64,000 bases of DNA from Ustilago trichophora (taxonomy: Eukaryota > Basidiomycota > Ustilaginomycetes > Ustilaginales > Ustilaginaceae). The notes under the pieces were generated by a model. That model was not told the DNA's origin, did not search any database, and saw only the letters and a program-made list of their open reading frames with translations. Below, piece by piece: positions 1 to 11,687 of this stretch. How positions within the stretch are numbered: position 1 is the stretch's first letter; each line of letters opens with the position of its first letter. The stretch lies in the NCBI GenBank assembly GCA_900323505.1, contig OOIN01000043.1, forward strand, positions 62,001-126,000, written 5' to 3'. The translations under genes were made by a program, and so were the position numbers.

Positions 1-1490
1 ATTTTTGCCCCGGATGTCGATCTGCTTGAAGCCACCGGTGTGAGTGTCGAAACCAGTAGCCAGAATAATTTGATCCAACTCGATCTCCCGGCCACTGTTC
101 AGCAACACTCCCTTCTCGGTCAACTCCTTGATACCCTCGTCACCACCACGCTTGATCGAGACGATCTCGACATTGTCCTGGTTCATGACTTCGTAGTAGT
201 TCTGCTCGAGGGAAGGCCTGACGGTGCCGAAGGTGTGAGGCCACTCCTTGGGGCACAGAATCTCGCGCTTCTTGGGGTCCTGAATGCGCTCGGCGACCTT
301 CTTCTGCCAAAAGTCGTATGCAGTCCTGTTGGCCTCCTTGTTGGCGTACAGGTCGTGGAAGGTCTCGAGCCAGAAGTGGAATCCACCGCGGTTCCAAAGT
401 TCCTCGAAAAGCTGCTCTCGCTCCTCAGCAGAGACCGAGAGGGTGTCACGAGGGTCAAAGTCGTAGTGGAAGCCACCGAAGGTCTTCTTACGCTTCTCAA
501 AGATCTCGGGGTAGATGTCCTTGAAGGCCTCCTGTGCGCTCGCCTCGAGCTTCTGCTGCTTCATGGGAAGAGCAAGGTTAGGAGTACGCACAAAGACGGT
601 CAATCGGTCAACGACTTGACCGATCTCCTGGCTGACCTGAATTCCAGAAGCTCCGGTACCGATGACGGCAGCCTTCTTACCAGTGCAGTCGATGGACTCG
701 TCCCATTCACCAGTGTGGATGATCTGGCCCTTAAACTTCTCCATGCCGGGGATGTTTGGGATGTTGACCTTGGCAGCGAAGCCGAGGCAGAAGATAACGT
801 GCTGCGCGGTAACAGTGGTGGTCTTGTCCTTGCTAGGGCCGGCGGTGACGGTCCACTGCTGTGCCGAGTCATCCCAGTGCGAGCTGTGGACTCGGTGATT
901 GAAGCTGCAGTCCTTGCGAAGCTGAAGCTTCTCGTCGAGGTGATTGAAATACTGTCGGAGCTCCTTGTAGTCGGGATACTTGCACGAGAAGTTCCACGAC
1001 TTCCATACCTCTGGGAAACTGAGTCCGTAGAGCGGAACCTCGCTGTCGACTCGCGCGCCCGGGTACTACCGAGAGGCAAGGAAAGGGTGGCAAGTGGGAT
1101 GAGGAGCATCCAGCGTCATAATGAGGTCAGTACTTTGCTCCAGGAAGTCTGATCAAGGACCGCGAGCGGTGGTGAGCAATGAGAGGCGATCGAGTGGTGG
1201 CAGTTTGGGTACTTACGCAGTTGAGCCTCCAGATACCACCAAAGTCGGCAGCGGCATCAAAGAGATGCACCTTGAAGCCGAGCTTCCTTAGCATGTACAG
1301 GCTGCACGACGGTAAATCATATACTCCGAGAGTCAGTGATCATGGACAACGAGTCTGGCGAGGAAGGTAGTGTCGGTCCATGAGCTTGAAATTAGCCAGA
1401 TGGGCAGCGAGTTCAGCAAAGAGATGAAACGTACTGGTAAATTCCTGCGAAGCCACCGCCGACGACAACGGCGTCGTAGTGCTCGGTCAT
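1..1490 (-). CDS. Flavin-containing monooxygenase, Baeyer-Villiger type (3' part beyond the window)
   Basis: Predicted FAD- and NADPH-dependent oxygenase of the cyclohexanone/4-hydroxyacetophenone monooxygenase group, which inserts oxygen next to a ketone or oxidises soft nucleophiles. Three exons fit: 1490-1435, 1301-1217 and 1065-1 (running off the edge), with GT-AG introns of 133 and 151 nt; the joined frame has no stop over 402 residues. Residues 11-16 (GGGFAG) are the FAD Rossmann loop. Later come the family fingerprint F-K-G-x3-H-x3-W-D (FKGQIIHTGEWD), the NADPH loop GTGASG, and near the break ATGFDTHTGG. The ATG at 1490 opens directly into the Rossmann strand, as usual for the family. 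The C-terminal part (roughly 150-200 residues) is missing, and the substrate cannot be told. A + strand open frame over the same DNA is a shadow. Confidence 0.9.
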
Positions 1491-2843
1491 GATGCTGTCT
1501 GGCTCGTTGAGAGTGAACTGTAGATGTGTTGTGTGCTGGTTGAGGTGAGAAATGGAGAAACGTCGTTGTGGGGAGCAAGAAATTCAAGGAACGCTGCTAG
1601 AGGCGTACGGTAGCGGGCGATGCGACTAGAGTTGGAATAGCTCTTTATACTTTGGCCACTCATTTGCGGCTTGGCGGTCATAAGCCAATAGACACAGCCC
1701 AAAGAGTATGTAGCAATCGTGGTTCGCCGAAGCGGAAGCGGAAGGCTACCGACGCACGGTCCTGTAGCTTGAGGTTAATGTCACACGGTCCAAGTGCCAT
1801 TCCATGACGGGAAGTTGAGAGCTCGAATACGTAGAAGGTACCCCACAAGCGAGGCTTTCATCTAGATCTGGGTCTGGGTCTGGTGGGAAAGCGACCGTCG
1901 ACAAGCAAAGTGGGACACGCACGGGGGGCCTGCGAACAGCCAGAATGGCTAAGCGCGCGCGACATTCCCCACACCGTATGGCTGTCGGATGCAGGTCATC
2001 TGATCTGCTACGCACCTGCAAAGAGATTCAGGCTAGACGTGCAGCGGACAAGCGCACAAGCGCCCTCGAAAACGAGAACGAAAGGGGAAAAAAAGTGTGG
2101 GGAAGGAGGAACCCAATTCTTTGGTATTGGCCCGCTCTGCCGTTGTGGCTGCTGTGCGGAAGCAGCATATTCTGTGCACCCTATCGAACAAGGCTAGTCA
2201 CCTTCTTGGGGAGACGCGGAATAGGGTCCAAGTTATCGCAAGTGAGCCAAAACGAGACGCCGCTCGATTCACCGACGCAAGCCCTTTGGACCGTGCTGTC
2301 TTGACTTGCAACATCATTCACGCTGTCGCGCATCCAGGTAGGTCATGCAGCAGACCCGCCACCCCTTGTGGTCCCGATGAACACTCCGACTCGTCGTAAA
2401 AGAGCTTATCAAGCTGGGTCAGCGTTGTGACGCTTGATGTAAAAGTCCGAGCTTGAGCTCCTCCCAAGCACATGGTTGAAAAAATTGACCGACGGAGTAT
2501 CGACAGGTCAGAAATCTAGCCCATCCTGTTGCACAGATCACTACTGGTTCACTCTCACGCCTGGTCGTTTGTCTTCTTCAGATGAACGCTTCGTATCTGG
2601 CTTCGTTGGCGTGGGGCGATGCAACAAGGAAAGACAACATATCGCATATGTGTGTGACATGGGTGGGGCGTGGGGCGTGCCGGAAAATGATCTCATTCCT
2701 CCATTTTCCGCCACGGCATAGCGCGCAGATGTGTGTGTGTGTGTGTGTATCTTTACCCCGCTTTTTCTTTCTTTCTCGGTGTTGTTGCACAATCAGACAG
2801 GCCCGCGTGCTTTTTCAGCCACAGCATCGGTGTGGGGTAAGTG

Positions 2844-2877
<34 letters not shown>

Positions 2878-4057
2878 GCTTGTGTGGCTCGTGCGGCAAT
2901 GCGGAAATACGCATCCCTTTCACCGAAGTGCTCCTTCGACACTCACTACACCTTTTTATCTGTGGGATGCTCTTTGGGTGGGACAGACAGGCTGGACTCT
3001 TGCCAGTCGCCGAAGCCGGTCTTCACCTCTTGTTCGAGGTTGTTCACGGCCCATATTACTGTCTTGCGGGATGATGTGTTTTGGGACAACGCTAAGCAAA
3101 GATGGTACAGTGTGAGCCAACTTATTCGTGAGCTCGAGTGGTGCAAGTTTTTGCACAGAAACCATATCTGATAGATTCATAAGAGCAAGTGGTAGCCACT
3201 CGGATTATGGCAAGCGGTGCCAAAAAGTTATTTGTCGGTTGTACTTTGGGACAATGCACTCTCAGTCAGCCTACATACTGTACAGCCTTTTCGTTTCACT
3301 TCTCCTACAGACATCCTGGCCGAATGAAGCTTCGCCTTTTTTCTTCAAAATCCCATCGTGATCTGATCTACTGTATGACTATCAGATTCGGTTAAACCAC
3401 ACAAATACCAGATCTCTGCTCTTTGCCGTCCGCCAAGCCCAAGCCATATTTTCACAGCAAGTGCGCGAGGTGCCGCATTGTTCAGACATGCTCCTTCTGT
3501 GTCGTGTGTCCGTGTTCCTTGACATCGCCATGGCCGCGAGTGAGGGCTCACTCTGGATGAGATCGGGTCTTCTTAGTAGCGAGCCATCGCCCTAACATTT
3601 TCATTTGGTCGAACTGCTGCCAAGAACTGCAAGTTGGTGAGGCCATGATTTGGCAAAAAGGAATTTTTGCGGGGAATCCTGACCCACTTCTCGTGCCAAC
3701 CCACATCTCTTCTTCTCTCCTGCTCGGTTAAACATATCATTTCGTGTGGAGTACGAAAGCGGAGGTCGAGAGGAAAATGCGGGGTGGGCAGCCAGACACT
3801 CCACCTCAGAAGTCCCTTTTTTTGAGGCCGGCAATGGAATCAGACTCGGGGAGCATGTTGTTGGGCATGGTCTCGCGCGCTTGAGCCAACAGCGACTAAC
3901 TCCGTCTTCTGCTCTCACTTCCCTTCCGCTCGCTGCCCACCTATCGTTCCTTCCTGACCGATTCCATCTCCCTCCACCATCGAAATCCACCTACGCACCC
4001 ATTGCTACTGCTCAAGCAAACGAAAGAAATCTAACGCGGAAGTCGCGCAAAGGCAAG
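1491..4057. other. Divergent intergenic region (monooxygenase / acyl-CoA synthetase)
   Basis: About 2.6 kb between two divergent genes. Only short ORFs without recognisable domains are seen. It holds a (GT)n run near 2731-2748 and an A31 homopolymer at 2844-2874. The frame of the downstream synthetase is open upstream to about 3746 but has no ATG before 4058, so I read 3746-4057 as leader. Confidence 0.6.
2844..2874 (+). repeat. A31 homopolymer
   Basis: Uninterrupted run of 31 A in intergenic DNA. No element ends were found next to it, so it may be a simple homopolymer or an old poly-A tail. Confidence 0.95.
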
Positions 4058-5970
4058 ATGATCTTCACCTCGACCTCAGATCCTGTCAAGGAGCTTCCCG
4101 ATGACCTCGACGTCTACGGATGCATGTACGAGTACTTTCCCACTAGCCGACCCGACTTGCGCAACACGGGTCTTCCTCTCTTCATTGACGAAGAGACGGC
4201 CCAAAAGTGGAGTTTCGAAGAAGCCAAGGAGAACACGGATCTTCTCTCGGTTGCACTCGCAGAGAAGTGCGGTATCAAGCCCGGCACTCGAGCGGGTGTA
4301 TACGCTACCAACAGCATCTACTTTCCCATCGCCGTGTGGGCTATGCATCGTCTGGGTGCTACCATTTCCCCCGCCAACTCGGCTTTTTTAGCAAAGGAGC
4401 TAGCCTTCCAGCTTGAGGCGTCCAATTCCAAGCTACTCTTCGTTAGCGAGGACGCAGTGTCCCTCAAAAACGGTTTCGAGGCGGCAAAGTTGGCCAACAT
4501 CCCCCGAGACCGCGTGGTCATCATTCAGGAACCCATCACCGTTCTCAAATTCTCCGAGTCCAACTACGGCAGAATCCAGCGCAAATCTCAGGGAGCATGG
4601 ACTCTCGCCGGTCTCATCGAGGAAGGTCGCGAGATCGTCAAATCTCAAGGTGATGCTATTCTCTCTTCAACGCGATACAAGCTGAAACCGGGTGAAGGCA
4701 AGACCAAGATTGCTTTTCTCTCTTTCTCCTCCGGAACGACGGGTTTGCCAAAAGGCGTTGCGATCCAGCATCATGCAGTGACATCAAACGCACTGCAGAC
4801 CATGGCCCACAACAAGGTCGGAAACACTATCGGTGCTCCTGGTCGATTCTGTCCTGGCAAAGACGTTTCTTTGGGCGTCTTGCCACAATCTCACATTTAT
4901 GGCCTTTCGACAAGTACGCACTTTACATTCTTTGCTGGGATTGCGAATCTGGTCATAAGCAAGTTTAGAGGCATCGAAGCGATGATCAAGACCATCATCA
5001 AATATCGTATCAGCGTCTGGTGGCTGGTCCCACCGCAAATTGTTTTATTCTGCAAAGACGCTAGCGTCCCACCGTACCTGGAAGAATTACGCAAAGTGGC
5101 GCGTTTTGCCATGGTGGGCGCTGCCCCTCTTTCCGACGATCTCAGTAGACAATTCACCAAAGTCTTCCCCAAACTCGACTGGGGTCAAGGATCCGGTATG
5201 ACCGAAACCTGTTCCGTTACCACCATGTTCCCCGTCGGCGAGGCAGCCGTTATGGGCTCTGCCGGTCGCCTCATCTCCAACACCGAGGCCAAGGTCGTCA
5301 ACTCTGAAGGCAAAGAGGTGGGCTATGACGAGTTGGGAGAGCTCTGGTTGCGCGGTCCCCAAATCACCCTCGGATATACCAACAACGAACAAGCTACCAA
5401 GGAAACCTACCTTCCTGGAGGCTGGCTCCGTAGCGGTGACGAGGTGAAAATTAGCAAAGAGGGTGATGTGTTTTTCATTGACCGCTTGAAGGAGCTGATC
5501 AAGGTCAAAGGGTTTCAAGTGGCACCCGCCGAGCTGGAAGGCTTCCTGTTGGATCACCCAGATGTGTCAGACTGCGGCGTGATCGGAATTCAGGATGAAG
5601 CGGCGGGCGAACTGCCGTTTGCTTTCATTTCGCTCTCGCAGGATGCAAGAAAACGTACCAGCACAGGTGGCAAAAAGGAAGAGGAGGAGATCAAACAGTC
5701 GATTCTCAAGTTTGTCGCTGATAACAAGGTTCGGTACAAGCATCTATGCGGTGTTACCTTGTAAGTGTTGCCTCTCAGACTCAGATGAGTATCTCAGGAC
5801 GGATGCTAATCTTCTCAATGCTTCTTTTATCGGATGTTCCACCACACAGCATCGACGCGATTCCTAAAACCGCCTCAGGCAAGATCCTTCGCCGTGAGAT
5901 GAGGGAGATGGCGAAAATGTTGCCAGCCGAAACTTTCAAGGAGAAGCGCAAGATCACGTCCAAGCTCTGA
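4058..5970 (+). CDS. AMP-forming acyl-CoA synthetase (4-coumarate:CoA ligase-like), peroxisomal
   Basis: Activates a carboxylic acid with ATP and joins it to CoA. Two exons, 4058-5760 and 5850-5970, give 607 residues; the intron 5761-5849 begins GTAAGT and ends CAG. The AMP-binding P-loop motif SSGTTGLPKG lies near residues 224-233. WLRSGDE, the hinge DRLKELIKVKGFQVAP, and PKTASGKILRR with its catalytic lysine follow, so all core motifs are present. The protein ends in SKL, a canonical type 1 peroxisomal targeting signal, which suggests a role in peroxisomal beta-oxidation or side-chain activation. ATG 4058 is the first ATG of the frame and gives a family-typical N-terminus. The substrate (medium-chain, aromatic or other) cannot be read from sequence. 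It converges on TAF11 with 192 bp between stops. Confidence 0.93.
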
Positions 5971-6162
5971 GCCAGTGGCACCCCTTTCTCCTTACCGACC
6001 TTACGAGCAAACAACATCTCGGAGTGTTTTGTTCGTACGAATGGATTAATAGTACAGCTTGCCAAATGCAAAACGATGGATAGAGATGGTACAAATGAAA
6101 ACAGATGGCTGCAACACCGGGTATTGTGAAGTTCGGGCTGGGTGTCTGATGTGATAAGGTGG

Positions 6163-7691
6163 TTAAAACATGCGCCTGCGTTTTCCTACGCCGGGAAAGC
6201 CAGTATTGGTGCCCGGCGGGTAGAGACCGGGACGCTCGCGTTTGAGATAGTACTGCCTGTGGGCTTCGCGCAGGTGATTTGGTCGAAGGGGTCCTTGTTC
6301 CCCTCGTTGCGTTTGGATCTCGCGGGCTGTCAGGAAGAAAGCGGAAGAGGGCGGCGTCTGAGCGGTGTGCGAATGAATCAATGGGTAGGAGTAGCAGCTT
6401 ACCTTTCTCGACAATCTCACCGACAAAGATCTTGGCGACACCCGATACGACCATGGCGACGTGCTGCGAGACGGATTGCGAGAGGACGTGGTTGACGAGC
6501 TTTCGAACGCTGGTTTTGTTCAGGGCGCCACGACGAGAGGCCATGTGTCGGTCTAGTTGGTCTTCGTCCATCACCATCGACAGCAGACTGTACGGAAAAG
6601 GCAACACCAAAGTATCAAAGTCGTTCGAAAAAGTCAGCATTCATTTCAAGGCTGCTTCGAGATATCGTGCGCACAACTGGTACTACTTACCCCATGTTTC
6701 GCTGCTGTGCGGCATAGATAGCCTCCTGCGTGGAAAAGTGATCCTTGCCGAGCTCCTCGACGCCATCATCTGCTTCAGGTTCCTCGTCTTCGGCGTCCTC
6801 TTCTTCCTGTGGCGCTTGCGCGTTGGGCGCCGGTTCCTCGTCATCGTTGGCTTCATCCTGCAGCCTTTGACTGCCTACGCGCGACATTGCTGGAGTTGCG
6901 GCGTCTCTTCCGATGGAGGACATTCTGGAAGCAGATCTGGCTGTGGAAGATCTGGGCTTGCTAGCCCCCTTTGCGCCCGGTTTCGATCCAGCTGCTTTCT
7001 TCGCTTTGCCTTTGGTGTCTTTGGATGGTGATGCAGGCGTCGCAAAAGGCGCCGGCGAGGCTGTGGCAGAGGGTGCCGCATCCTTAACCTTATCCTTTTG
7101 CTTATCCGCCGCTTTCTTCTTAGGTGGTTTCTTTGGCTTAGGTGCTGGTGAGGCAGCTGCATCTTTGGATGACTCGGCGGCAGCAGCGGTATCTGTGGCA
7201 GCCGATGCAGCAGGCTTCTTCTGTTTTGGTTTCTTGGGTTTGGCTTGTGCACCTTCTGTGTTTGGTTTGGCGGGCTTCTTTGGCTTGGTGGCGGCTGGCT
7301 TGGGTGTGGACCCTTCAGCAGGCATCGGAGAAGCGCGTGGTATGGAAGAAGGATCATCCATCTGCATGTTTACACCAGCTACTACTGGATATGGTTGAGG
7401 CATTTCTGGCATGCTCGAAGGCACAGGTAAGGGGTAGGAAGCTGCGGCAGGCATCGGTGGCATGGATGCTGCAATCTGTGCAGTTAGCGCGTCAAAGTCG
7501 GTGGCATTCGACATAGGAACGCCGCCTGATGGGAAATCGGGCAGCGAGTTGAAGTGCATGTTGCCATTTCCGGGGTCAAAGTCCATGGGCATGTCGAAGA
7601 AGGATGATGGGATGACGCCTTCGCTAGCGATGGGTGGCATGTCGGAGTGCTGCTGCACGTTGGCGTTGGCCGGTGCTTGGGACGACGACAT
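6163..7691 (-). CDS. TAF11: TFIID subunit TAF11 with long disordered N-terminus
   Basis: Histone-fold subunit of TFIID, which pairs with TAF13 during RNA polymerase II initiation. Three exons (7691-6691, 6587-6403, 6326-6163) join in frame to 449 residues, all introns GT-AG. The N-terminal 330 or so residues are low complexity, rich in P, A and K, with an acidic stretch just before the fold. The fold runs through MDEDQLDRHMASRRGALNK, VSGVAKIFVGEIVEK and the closing GPLRPNHLREAHRQY, the conserved TAF11 signature. Human TAF11 is about 210 residues and budding yeast about 350, so the N-terminal extension is long. The histone fold is split by both introns. Start ATG 7691 is followed by a Ser-rich segment and I see no better upstream start. 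Confidence 0.93.
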
Positions 7692-8528
7692 GATGTCGCG
7701 CTAGCTACCTGGCCTGTCAGGTGACGATGTGGGATCGGTATGCAAGCAGAGCCTTTTTGTGCAGCTTTGACCGCCAAGGAATCTGTCAATGCTGTGGATA
7801 CGAAGTGGTGGATCGGAATCAAAGTGTCATGAGCTGCGGGAAGGGTCTAGCTCCACTTGAAATCTCGCACGTGACAGCAATGTCAGATTCTAAGATGGAC
7901 ACAATCCTTTTTTCTCAACAGGTGTGGTTCTCACGGAGCGGCATTTCTCCGATGTTGTTTTCGGTGACTCGCCGAGCGCCCACTTGACCAACACGTGTTG
8001 AGACTTTTCTGTCGGTCTTTGCCGATCGGAACGCTTGTTTTCTGCATGCTTCAAGCTGCCAAGGCTATAGCATTCGAAACTATACATACAGTACCGGATG
8101 TTGCTAGGGCGGGGAAAGAAGTTGCGGTTGGTTGTGTCGAAGGGGCAAATTGGCAGAGTAAGATGGCCTGTTCGCTCCGGAATCTAACCGAAACCCAAAC
8201 CGATACGGTGCTCACGGTCCACAACAAGAAGAAATACAGTAAGAAGAAAAAGAAAAAGAAAAATTGTTTTTTTTGGAGTGACATTTTAGAAGAAAATTTG
8301 TTTGTGCCAAATTGGCTGGTGCCGCCGCTACTTGTACAGTTACACCAGGAAAGCCTCGATTGCAAGAGTCTGAGCTAGATTTCTGATTCGACCTGTGTGT
8401 GTGTGTCTATGTGTGCGAGTATGCGAGTACTGTATGCTTTTGAGTCTCTATCGCCCACACCTTCATCTTGAACCACCACCACCACCTCCTCCTCCTCCTT
8501 CTCATCCATCCCTTCCCCGAACAACAAA
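7692..8528. other. Divergent intergenic region (TAF11 / SPE3-LYS9)
   Basis: About 840 bp serving two divergent genes. It has CT-rich stretches and CTC/CAC-rich DNA just before the ATG at 8529, and TACAGTA/TACTGTA motifs near 8088 and 8435. No ORF here looks real. Confidence 0.6.
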
Positions 8529-10838
8529 ATGGTCGTCCTCACTCACCCCAACATCCGCGATGGATGGTTCAGCGAGACCAACTCCCAGTGGCCCGGTCAG
8601 GCCATGAGCCTCCAGGTTCAGCGCATCCTCCACCACGAGAGGTCCCTCTACCAGGATGTTCTCGTCTTCGAGTCCACCACTTTCGGCAATGTCCTCGTCC
8701 TCGACGGTGTCATCCAGTGCTCCGAGCGTGACGAGTTCGCTTACCAGGAGATGATCGCTCACCTTCCCCTCGCTTCCCACCCCAACCCCGAGCGTGTCCT
8801 CATCATCGGTGGTGGTGACGGTGGTGTCCTCCGTGAGGTCGTCAAGCACGACTCGGTCAAGGAAGCCATCCTCTGCGACATTGACGAGGCTGTCCCCCGT
8901 GTCTCCACCCAGTACCTCCCCAAGATGGCCGAGGGTCTCACTCACCCCAAGTCCAAGGTCATCATCGGTGACGGTTTCAAGTTCCTCCAGGACCCCAAGA
9001 ACAAGCGCAGCTTCGATGTCATCATCACCGACTCCTCGGACCCCGTCGGCCCCGCTGAGGCCCTCTTCCAGCAGCCATACTTTGCTCTCCTCAAGGAGGC
9101 CCTCAAGCCTGGAGGACACATCTCCACCCAGGGCGAGTGTGTCTGGATCCACCTCGGCCTTATCGGTGAACTCCACCGATCCACCAAGGAGCTCTTCCCC
9201 GTCGCCGACTACGCCTTCACCACCATCCCCACCTACCCCTCGGGTCAGATCGGTTTCGTCGTCTGCTCCATGGACGCCACCCACAACCTCCGCGAGCCCC
9301 TCCGTGAGGTCCCCAACTGCCGATACTACAACTCGCAGGTCCACAGGGCTGCCTTCACTGTCCCCGAGTTCGCCCGCAAGGTCATCGAGGACGGCGCCCC
9401 CGCTCCTGGCCGTGTCATCCCCTCGGGCGATGGTCTCTCCAAGGCTCAGCGTGCTCCCAAAAAGATCCTTCTTCTTGGCTCCGGCTACGTCGCCAAGCCC
9501 TTCGCCGAGTACGTCACCCGCTTCCCCGAGTACAGCCTCACCGTTGCCTCGGTCAAGCTCGAAAACTCGCAGCGCCTCATCGAGGGCCTTCACAACGCCA
9601 CTGCCACCTCGGTCGACGTCAACGACCCTGCTGCGCTTTCCCAGATCATCAAGGGTCACGACATTGTCATTTCTCTGATCCCTTACATCTACCATGCCGC
9701 CGTCATCAAGGCCGCTTGCGAGCACAAGGTCAACGTCGTCACCACCTCGTACGTCTCGGACGCTATCCGTGCTCTTGAGCCCGAGATCACCAAGGCTGGT
9801 ATCACCGTTATGAACGAGATCGGCCTTGACCCTGGTCTCGACCACCTCTACGCCGTCAAGGCCATCGACGACGTCCACGCCGAGGGTGGCAAGATCAAGT
9901 CGTTCCTCTCCTACTGCGGTGGTTTGCCTGCTCCCGAGGCCGCTGACAACCCGCTCGGCTACAAGTTCTCGTGGTCTTCGCGTGGTGTCCTCCTCGCCCT
10001 CCGAAACACTGCCAAGTTCTGGCAGGATGGCCAGGAGCTCACCGTCTCCGGCCCCGAGCTCATGGCTGCTGCCAAGAGCTTCTACATCAACCCTGCTTTC
10101 GCCTTTGTCGCCTACCCCAACCGCGACTCGACCCCCTTCAAGCAGTGGTACAACATCCCAGAGGCAGAGACCGTCATCCGTGGCACTCTCCGATACCAGG
10201 GCTTCCCCGAGTTCATCCTTGCTCTCGTCAAGCTCGGCTTCCTCGACGAGCAAGCCAAGGACTTCCTTGCCTACAACACCAAGGCCTCTTGGGCCGAGGT
10301 CACCGCCAAGATGGTCGGTGCTTCCTCCACCTCCGAGTCGGACCTCATTGCTGCTATCAAGGCCAAGGTCTCGTTCAAGTCGGCTCAGGAGGAGGAGACC
10401 ATCATTCGTGGTCTCCGATGGCTCGACCTCTTCTCCACCAAGGCTCCCGTCACTGTCCGCGGCACTGCCGAGCAGGAGGCCGGCAAGGTCGCCGGTAACC
10501 CTCTCGACTCGCTCTGCGCCACCCTCGAGGACAAGTGCGCCTACGCCCCCGGCGAGCGCGACATGGTCATGCTCCAGCACAAGTTCGAGATCGAGACCGC
10601 CAGCGGAGAGCACAAGACCCTCACCTCGACCCTCCTCGATTACGGTATCCCCCACGGCACCTCGTCCATGGCCAAGCTCGTCGGTGTTCCCTGCGCCATT
10701 GCCACCCGTCTCATCCTTGAGGGCCACCCCGCTCTCTCCAAGACCGGTATCCTCGCTCCTTACACCAAGGACATCTGCGACCCCATCCGCCTCGAGCTCG
10801 AGAAGGAGGGCATCGCTCTCGAGGAGCGATACGTGTAG
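8529..10838 (+). CDS. SPE3-LYS9: Spermidine synthase - saccharopine dehydrogenase fusion enzyme
   Basis: One intronless ORF of 769 residues joins two enzymes. Residues 1 to about 295 are spermidine synthase (putrescine + decarboxylated S-adenosylmethionine): [11 protein letters not shown] near residue 94, the acidic DIDEAV, and [10 protein letters not shown] near residue 168. Residues from about 312 to the end are saccharopine dehydrogenase (L-glutamate-forming, penultimate step of fungal lysine synthesis by the aminoadipate route): [14 protein letters not shown] binds the nucleotide, followed by [13 protein letters not shown] and YCGGLPAPE. The fused arrangement is known from basidiomycetes such as Cryptococcus. 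It ties polyamine and lysine synthesis to one transcript. Codons end almost always in C or G, which fits high expression and explains the long antisense frame. The ATG context ACAAAATGG is good. Confidence 0.97.
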   Translation: MVVLTHPNIRDGWFSETNSQWPGQAMSLQVQRILHHERSLYQDVLVFESTTFGNVLVLDGVIQCSERDEFAYQEMIAHLPLASHPNPERVLIIGGGDGGVLREVVKHDSVKEAILCDIDEAVPRVSTQYLPKMAEGLTHPKSKVIIGDGFKFLQDPKNKRSFDVIITDSSDPVGPAEALFQQPYFALLKEALKPGGHISTQGECVWIHLGLIGELHRSTKELFPVADYAFTTIPTYPSGQIGFVVCSMDATHNLREPLREVPNCRYYNSQVHRAAFTVPEFARKVIEDGAPAPGRVIPSGDGLSKAQRAPKKILLLGSGYVAKPFAEYVTRFPEYSLTVASVKLENSQRLIEGLHNATATSVDVNDPAALSQIIKGHDIVISLIPYIYHAAVIKAACEHKVNVVTTSYVSDAIRALEPEITKAGITVMNEIGLDPGLDHLYAVKAIDDVHAEGGKIKSFLSYCGGLPAPEAADNPLGYKFSWSSRGVLLALRNTAKFWQDGQELTVSGPELMAAAKSFYINPAFAFVAYPNRDSTPFKQWYNIPEAETVIRGTLRYQGFPEFILALVKLGFLDEQAKDFLAYNTKASWAEVTAKMVGASSTSESDLIAAIKAKVSFKSAQEEETIIRGLRWLDLFSTKAPVTVRGTAEQEAGKVAGNPLDSLCATLEDKCAYAPGERDMVMLQHKFEIETASGEHKTLTSTLLDYGIPHGTSSMAKLVGVPCAIATRLILEGHPALSKTGILAPYTKDICDPIRLELEKEGIALEERYV

Positions 10839-11183
10839 AGAATCCACTCCCTCCTATATACACATAAAGTCTCTTTCCTGTATTGTACCCGCGACATAAA
10901 GGTGTTCGACCCTCGGCGCCGGGGTCTGGCAAATTTCACACACAGTTTGCGTTGCTCGTCATTTGTTTACATATCACATTATGAAATTGAGATGAGAGAG
11001 AGTGTGTGTACTATGCGCATGTAAAAGTGTGCAGACGAGAGTCGAACGACACAGAAGACATTGACCCACAAATGATGCCCAAACATTGAGCATGCCGTTT
11101 GAGTGCGTTCGACCTCGAAAGAGATCTCTTGCACGTCCATACTATCGATACGGCGAGCTCTGCTGTTCCGGTCAACCGCTGGT
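10839..11183. other. Convergent intergenic region
   Basis: 345 bp between the stop of the fusion enzyme and the stop of the secreted-protein gene on the other strand. A/T-rich segments near 10850-10880 and 10980 would suit 3' ends of transcripts. No gene seen. Confidence 0.6.
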
Positions 11184-11687
11184 TCAACGCGTGTCATGAC
11201 TGATGTCGGCTATCACATTATACTGAATTTTATGGCTGGAAGGCACTCGTTCTATGGTCAAGCTTTGGATCTCTTGAGGCGTCAGACCGTGGAAAGTTTC
11301 TGCCGTGCCAGGTTGCACGATGAGGACTGTGCCTGTAGAGCCGAGCCGGACCAGACGTGGCGTCGAGCCCGAATTCTTGATGCGGACGCTGTCGCTTGTG
11401 CTAGTGATCTTGATTGGTGATGATCCGAACCTTCCCTTCGGTCTTTCCGTGAAGCTAAGCGAGCGAGAGACCGCTTCGACTTCGGACGGTTCAACAATCC
11501 AATGCTTCCCCCAGTTGATCGCATTGATCAGAGGCTTTTCGAAGCCTGTCACAGCAGCCACAGACGAATCGGCAATCTTAGAAAAGGAGGCTAGTGGTGC
11601 CGAAGAAACAGTGACCGCGAGGTAAACGGCGCAGAGGAGGGCCGCTGCCATCACTTGCAAGGTTGTTGAGAGCCTGGCTAGCTGCAT
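11184..11687 (-). CDS. Small secreted protein, candidate effector
   Basis: Intronless ORF of 167 residues. Residues 1 to about 30 form a signal peptide, with a hydrophobic core AAALLCAVYLAV and a plausible cleavage after VTVSSA. The mature part (about 137 residues) has no cysteine and looks beta-rich (alternating hydrophobics such as TVLIVQPG). I recognise no domain. An A/T-rich GATAAATAG lies about 140 bp upstream and could act as a TATA element. It borders the gene-poor 16.6 kb block. Smut effectors are often short, secreted and family-less, but effector function here is inference from size, signal peptide and location only. Confidence 0.7.
   Translation of the reverse strand: MQLARLSTTLQVMAAALLCAVYLAVTVSSAPLASFSKIADSSVAAVTGFEKPLINAINWGKHWIVEPSEVEAVSRSLSFTERPKGRFGSSPIKITSTSDSVRIKNSGSTPRLVRLGSTGTVLIVQPGTAETFHGLTPQEIQSLTIERVPSSHKIQYNVIADISHDTR

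Noticed and set aside
40..1152. 370-codon + strand frame at the left edge
   Set aside because: It lies opposite the flavin monooxygenase, which has all family motifs and valid introns. The + frame has a GTG start and no domain.
8502..10847. 781-codon antisense frame covering the SPE3-LYS9 gene
   Set aside because: Explained by the near-total use of C/G-ending codons, which removes stops from one antisense frame. Its translation is acidic, repetitive and without domains. The same applies to the antisense frames over tubulin (55469-57073) and HSP60.
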